A stretch of 64,000 nt of DNA from Pyrinomonadaceae bacterium MAG19_C2-C3 (GTDB lineage Bacteria > Acidobacteriota > Blastocatellia > Pyrinomonadales > Pyrinomonadaceae). Every line of letters begins with the position of its first letter. The first letter of the stretch is position 1. The notes below the pieces were generated by a model. That model had not been told where the DNA came from. It worked only from the letters and a program-made list of their open reading frames with translations, and searched no databases. The position numbers were made by a program, and so were the translations under genes. Shown here piece after piece: positions 59,677 through 64,000 of this stretch. The stretch spans positions 1-64,000 of the forward strand of contig JANDLT010000010.1 of NCBI GenBank assembly GCA_024330265.1. Direction: 5' to 3'.

Positions 59677-62421
59677 TTACTTTCTGCCGCCCTTTATCGT
59701 GACCGTCGTCAATTCGCTTGGCACAATCGGCGTGCGAAAGTTGAGTGACGCGGAATTGCTTCGCATCTCTCCGATAACGAGCGTTAATTCTAGCGTCCCG
59801 ACGTTACGCAACTCCGGCGGCAACATCACCGTGACTTGATCCATGCCCGTCGCGGCTTGGCTGACACCTGCAAACTCGACATTCAACCACCATGTCCGAC
59901 CGTCGCGCACACGGGCTTCGACCGCCACCGACTCCGCGAGATTCGGTGTCATGCCCGAAGTGCTACGCCCGTCATTCGCAAAGTTCGTGTTCGGTGCGGC
60001 GAAACTAAATCCGGTCGCGCTGATAGTAAGTTTCGTCGCCACATTAACGCTCGCATCCATCGTCGTCGTGCGGAAGAAACCGCCGCGCGTGAATCCGGCT
60101 TTGCCAAGCGGCAACCCGACGCCGCCAACACTTTTCACGAAAATTCCCGGAGCGATACTGGCGACCGTCACCGTGCCGCGCGCAATCGTTCCGCTCTGCG
60201 TCGTGACCACGACTTCCGCTTCACCCAAAGCAGACTCACGCGGCACGACGAACCCGACGCGCGATTGTGAAACGTCCACGAGCGTCGCTGCCCGCCCGCC
60301 GACCGTGATACTGATGCCCGCGAGTTCATACACGGAAGCGCGCGATGATGACGGCACACGCGCCGCACCGCGCGATGTTACGGCGCGGTCAAGCATTATC
60401 GTCGCCGCGCTCGCCGGAGCGACAACTGAAGCCAGCGTCGCACTCGAACGCATATCGGCAAGGCTGATTGAAGGCACGGCTTTGGCACTCGCTTCGACAG
60501 TATTAAACACGACGTTGGAGTTTGGGGGCAGCAACGCTTCACGCACCTGATTGAGATGTTCCGCCGCGATTTGCAAGCGGCTTCGCACGCTCGAATCCAA
60601 CGCTTCGACGCGCGCCAATGAGTGCGCCGCTCTGGTGAAATAAAGCGCGACCGTCAATCTCACTTCGACCTCATTCGCCATGTCGCCGAGACGCCCCGCT
60701 TCGCTTTGCGCGGTGAGGTTGGCTTGCACGATTTCATCAATTAACGAATCGAATTGAGCCGGAGAAAGCCCGCCGGTACTGGCGACCAAAGCGGCGGCGT
60801 TCGTGTGCGCGGCAGTGACGTGTTGCAACGTCACGAGCGGCACAGGCACAGGAATCACCTCGCCGCCCTCACCCTTCATCGCTCGCTCAAGCGCGTCCCA
60901 TTCGCAACCTAAATCTTTGCCGTCCGTTCCCGCCGTTCGATACCGGCTGCTTGGACTTAAACGATAATCCCCGTTTGCCCGGTCGTTAAAACCCACGTCG
61001 TCGAGTGTCTGCGGAAAGAAGTTGTCTGCCGGGTAACGCCCTGCGCTGCCACCCGCCAACACGTTACGGCGCACAGTAGCGTTTGGAAAGTAATGACTGA
61101 TTCCGATGTTGCCGATGCCGTAGCCCTCGCCGATGATGCCGTAGTCGTTGTGCGCCGCCAGATTGTTGGTCATCACAAATCCGCTCATCGGAACTTCCGC
61201 GTAAGGATAAGCAAAGCTTCCGGTGTGAAATATCGTGTTGTGGTCGAGCGTGATGTCATCGGCTTGCGTGATAAGGAGAAAGTTACCGTTGCCGCCCCAC
61301 TCGCCACCCACATCGTCAAAGAGATTATTGGCAAAGCGGATGCGGCGCACGCCGCGCCCTTCCGCGCCGTAAATACTGATACCCGCTCCCGTGTGGCGCA
61401 CGATGTTATTGGTGAAATCCACATCCTCAATCACGGCGTGCGGGACTCTGCCGTCCTCATCTCTGACGGTGAAGACAATCGCAATCCCTGATTGTGAATG
61501 TTGCCAGTTGTTTTCAAACAGATTGCCGTCTATCGTCACCCGCCGCGCGCTCTTGAGTTCAAACAGGTTCTTGACCGTGTACCCGGCAGCACGCCACTGA
61601 AGCGGTCGGGTAAAGGTGTTGCGAAGGATGCGGATGTCGGAAGGCACTAAGTCGGGAACATGAACATCACTGCCGCCAAACATCACCGGATAACCCGACG
61701 CTTCCAGATAGTTGTTCTCAATCAGATAGTTGCCGCTCCCGTTCCAACCCGCAATCGCCTGCGTGTCCTGTCCGTGAGCCTTGAAATCCGCAAAGTACGA
61801 GTTGACGATGGTGGTCTGCGAACTGTTGAGCGAGACTCCGCGCTTCATGGTTCCCGCCGTTGTGCCGTGAACGAAGCACCGGTCTAGCACGAGGTGATGC
61901 GGCATCTGTGCGAGTGTGGTTTGAGCACTTGAACCGTCACCAAAGAGAATCAAATCATGCGCCACTGCCGCCCGTGAGGCGGGTGTGAACTCTAGCCCAA
62001 CGAAGCGGTAGTGATGCGCTCCGGCTTGGGTTCTAAGCACGGGTTCACCTCTGCCCGGCGTGACGAGTTTCGGCATCCGCGCGGCATCAGAAGGCGTGAC
62101 TCTGACGCCCTCAGAGAGGAGCGCGGCATCGCTTGAGAGGAAGGTAATCCAGTTCTCGCCCGCTCCCTTATCAGGCAAGGTGAACGACCCTGTGAAGGTC
62201 GCTCCGGCAGGTAAGACAATCGTATCGCCCGGTCGCGCCGCGTTGATGACCGCTTGTAAATCTCCGCCAACCGGAACGTTTAACGTAGTGGCTTTTGCGA
62301 CAAGGTTTGCAGTAATGAAGACGATAACTAAGAAGCTAAAAATAAATAAACTTTTAAGGCTTGAAAGGAATGTGATGTGATGGAGTGAAAATAATTTGCG
62401 GGCGATGAGTTGGGCGGACAT
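59677..62421 (-). CDS. Exported right-handed beta-helix protein with C-terminal TIGR03437-like module
   Basis: A secreted or surface protein of 914 residues. A signal peptide (about 1-44) precedes a parallel beta-helix (about 45-480): LQAVINAARPGDTIVLPAGATFTGSFTL, then repeated short coils such as NYLIENNYLEASGYP, RRVTIDGNLFENNW, ITLDHNTIFHT. This is the pectate-lyase/NosD fold, which can bind or cleave polysaccharides, but no catalytic set is evident. A helical middle part (about 510-620) follows. The C-terminal 300 residues contain an Ig-like module of the TIGR03437 type (AGISITVGGRAATLVDVSQSRVGFVVPRESALGEAEVVV), frequent in Acidobacteriota. No gene neighbour hints at a substrate. Confidence 0.82.
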   Translation of the reverse strand: MSAQLIARKLFSLHHITFLSSLKSLFIFSFLVIVFITANLVAKATTLNVPVGGDLQAVINAARPGDTIVLPAGATFTGSFTLPDKGAGENWITFLSSDAALLSEGVRVTPSDAARMPKLVTPGRGEPVLRTQAGAHHYRFVGLEFTPASRAAVAHDLILFGDGSSAQTTLAQMPHHLVLDRCFVHGTTAGTMKRGVSLNSSQTTIVNSYFADFKAHGQDTQAIAGWNGSGNYLIENNYLEASGYPVMFGGSDVHVPDLVPSDIRILRNTFTRPLQWRAAGYTVKNLFELKSARRVTIDGNLFENNWQHSQSGIAIVFTVRDEDGRVPHAVIEDVDFTNNIVRHTGAGISIYGAEGRGVRRIRFANNLFDDVGGEWGGNGNFLLITQADDITLDHNTIFHTGSFAYPYAEVPMSGFVMTNNLAAHNDYGIIGEGYGIGNIGISHYFPNATVRRNVLAGGSAGRYPADNFFPQTLDDVGFNDRANGDYRLSPSSRYRTAGTDGKDLGCEWDALERAMKGEGGEVIPVPVPLVTLQHVTAAHTNAAALVASTGGLSPAQFDSLIDEIVQANLTAQSEAGRLGDMANEVEVRLTVALYFTRAAHSLARVEALDSSVRSRLQIAAEHLNQVREALLPPNSNVVFNTVEASAKAVPSISLADMRSSATLASVVAPASAATIMLDRAVTSRGAARVPSSSRASVYELAGISITVGGRAATLVDVSQSRVGFVVPRESALGEAEVVVTTQSGTIARGTVTVASIAPGIFVKSVGGVGLPLGKAGFTRGGFFRTTTMDASVNVATKLTISATGFSFAAPNTNFANDGRSTSGMTPNLAESVAVEARVRDGRTWWLNVEFAGVSQAATGMDQVTVMLPPELRNVGTLELTLVIGEMRSNSASLNFRTPIVPSELTTVTIKGGRK

Positions 62422-63234
62422 TTAGATGACCTCACTTCGGTAGCCGGACGATCTCGTCGTTTTGCTTGGCGACGAGACTCCTGGCTTTGCGAACCCGCAT
62501 CACTGCGGGAGTGCCGTTTCGGATGGTGGATCGTACTTGCCGTGAAAGTTCAGTGGCGAGTAGATTGTGGGATGGTTAGGTTGTATCGGGTGCTGATTTG
62601 CCGGAAAAAGTGCGGGCGCAGAAATACGTTCATGTAGTTGATAAACTACACGAACAGGCAAAATCATATTGATGTGGGATGGAGTGAAAGGAAAACGAGA
62701 AGTCGGTTGATGCCGAACTGCACACAACTTGAAACGCTGTAATGCGCTTCGTCAAAGCCGAATTTTGATGCTGAAACCAAAACCGGATTCACGGTTCGAG
62801 CCACATCAGATTCTTCTCGTATTGCCTTCGGCGACCAGACAATCTCTCGAAGCGCATACTATACAAACCTTGTTCGCGTCGGGAGACTCACGGTTTTGCG
62901 TCCCCGCTTCGCAACAGGTTTGCCTTTATCGTGTGCAATCAGTGGGTTGGTAAAGAACAGATGTCAAAAGATGGGCTTGTGACAAACGGGATTTAACCAT
63001 ATTAAACATAGAAGCGTCAACAAGTATTTTTGCACCGGAAGCGGCGTTACATGCTCATGCTCCAAGTTCAGGTTTGACAGTGTTTTGTCATACAGTGCTT
63101 TGTCATAAGCATCACCATATGCGAGAAGGTTGACTTGTTGCGCGAAGTCAACCTAAAGTTTCGGTCTGTTTAGCGACACGAGTTGATTATTCTCATATCT
63201 TGATTCTACTTCCTCCGCTTTTGACTCCCGCACC
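62422..63234. other. Gene-poor interval of about 810 bases
   Basis: I see no convincing gene, RNA or repeat family here; small open frames look random. Part must hold the promoters for the beta-helix gene on the minus strand and the glycosyltransferase on the plus strand. The composition is somewhat less GC-rich than the coding flanks, which could point to past insertion or decay. Confidence 0.5.
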
Positions 63235-64000
63235 ATGTCTCCAGTCATCATTCCGCCGCCAAACTCAAGAACGAAACCACCCCGTTTGATTATCCCAATC
63301 GCTTCGGGTGTGGTTGTCTTATTTCTGGCTTTGGCTTTTGGAAGTGCCGTGACCAAACGATTGTGGAGCGATGAAGCATGGTTTGCGAGTCCGGCTTTGA
63401 ACCTCGTCACCAAAGGCACGATGGGAACGGATGTTTTGGAGACTTCCGGCACAAATCTCGCGGGCATGAAGCAATATACCTATTGGATTATGCCGCTCTA
63501 TGTGGTAACGCAAGCCGCATGGTACAAGTTCGCGGGCTTCGGCGTTTGGCAAATGCGTTTCTCGGCGGCGTTGTGGGGTTTAGTCGCGCTCGCGGCGTGG
63601 TATGTCATCATGCGCCGTTTGACGGATGACACTACAATCGCGCTGCTCACCTGCACACTGCTCGCGCTCGATTACATCTTTATTATGGCGGCATCGAACG
63701 GGCGCATGGATATGATGTGCGCCGCGCTCGGCTTCGCCGGACTCGCCGCTTATCTATATTGGCGCGAAACGCATTTCAATCTTGCCGTCTTCACCAGTCA
63801 CAGCCTTGTCGTAGCAAGTGGGATGACACACTTTCTCGGCGCGCTGCATCTTGCGATTCTGCTTTTCGTTATCCTGCATTTTGACCGCCGCCGTTTGCGA
63901 ACGCGCCATTTTGCACTCGCCGCGATTGGGTATTTTGTCGCCGCCGCCGCGTGGGGTTGGTATATCTCACACGACCCTGTTTCTTTCATCAATCAATTTA
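63235..64000 (+). CDS. Glycosyltransferase family 39-like membrane protein (partial, cut by window end)
   Basis: An open frame runs from the ATG at 63235 to the end of the window without stop. The 255 visible residues show a basic N-terminus, a first transmembrane helix (about 18-38), and the loop LWSDEAWFASPALNLV; the D-E pair corresponds to the catalytic acidic site of GT39/ArnT-like and PMT-like transferases that use polyprenyl-phosphate sugars. Further hydrophobic segments (about 84-100, 107-125, 132-160, 175-190, 205-220, 230-245) fit a GT-C fold. Target and donor are unknown; cell-envelope sugar transfer is likely. Only the 5' part is here. Confidence 0.82.
   Translation, partial: MSPVIIPPPNSRTKPPRLIIPIASGVVVLFLALAFGSAVTKRLWSDEAWFASPALNLVTKGTMGTDVLETSGTNLAGMKQYTYWIMPLYVVTQAAWYKFAGFGVWQMRFSAALWGLVALAAWYVIMRRLTDDTTIALLTCTLLALDYIFIMAASNGRMDMMCAALGFAGLAAYLYWRETHFNLAVFTSHSLVVASGMTHFLGALHLAILLFVILHFDRRRLRTRHFALAAIGYFVAAAAWGWYISHDPVSFINQF

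Noticed and set aside
62500-62953. Small frames in the 62.4-63.2 kb gap
   Set aside because: Short, overlapping on both strands, no family resemblance; treated as non-coding.

Overview
The window looks like chromosome from a GC-rich, Gram-negative, didermic bacterium, most likely of the phylum Acidobacteriota (a Blastocatellia-type lineage is my best guess). The clues are a secreted GWxTD-domain protein, a beta-helix protein with a C-terminal Acidobacteria-type Ig-like (TIGR03437-like) module, an Omp85/TamB pair, and dense families of intergenic palindromes. The phylum call is inference; no 16S rRNA gene is present.

Layout. 1-2.3 kb: a VOC protein followed by TatA- and TatC-type translocase genes. 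2.3-2.5 kb: a large palindromic element. 2.7-10.4 kb: GWxTD protein, endonuclease V, NadB, RlmN, a DsbD-alpha-like secreted protein, PgeF and AcpS. 10.4-10.7 kb: a hairpin cluster framed by inverted octamer repeats. 10.75-20.7 kb (minus): an envelope operon of TamB, a multi-POTRA Omp85 protein, a SurA-N-like protein and a patatin-like phospholipase. 21-26.8 kb (minus): RibBA-type protein with a degenerate GTP cyclohydrolase half, RibE, Cmk, threonine aldolase, HemW and two unknown genes. 26.9-37.8 kb: dipeptidase, PilZ protein, AI-2E-type permease, CarA, a membrane TPR protein, LepB, HU, site-2 protease, RsmI and two unknown proteins. 38-40.1 kb: a large TPR protein. 40.4-49.9 kb (minus): a near-complete succinylase-type lysine pathway (lysC, dapE, dapB, dapA, dapD, aminotransferase, asd, lysA; dapF is not here). 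50-56.4 kb: M61 peptidase, enoyl-CoA hydratase, esterase-like protein and PBP1A. 56.6-57.0 kb: tmRNA. 57-64 kb: two membrane proteins, GlpX, a beta-helix surface protein, and the start of a GT39-type glycosyltransferase cut by the window edge.

The most unusual thing is not a gene. At least sixteen places hold short degenerate tandem repeats with 7- or 8-base units. They are usually set as inverted arms and sit exactly at gene ends or starts. In several cases they have become coding sequence: the hydrophobic signal segment of the SurA-like protein, the N-terminus of RsmI, possibly the N-terminus of LysA, and the last codons of TatC and PgeF. They resemble the heptameric STRR repeats known from filamentous cyanobacteria. 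Two of the inverted pairs enclose other palindromic elements. Three further palindrome families share a style of variable stem around a small fixed loop. Protein-level points of interest are the RibBX-like protein, a TatC with an insertion of about 90 residues, a seven-POTRA Omp85 protein tied to a patatin, and a two-gene unknown unit upstream of hemW.
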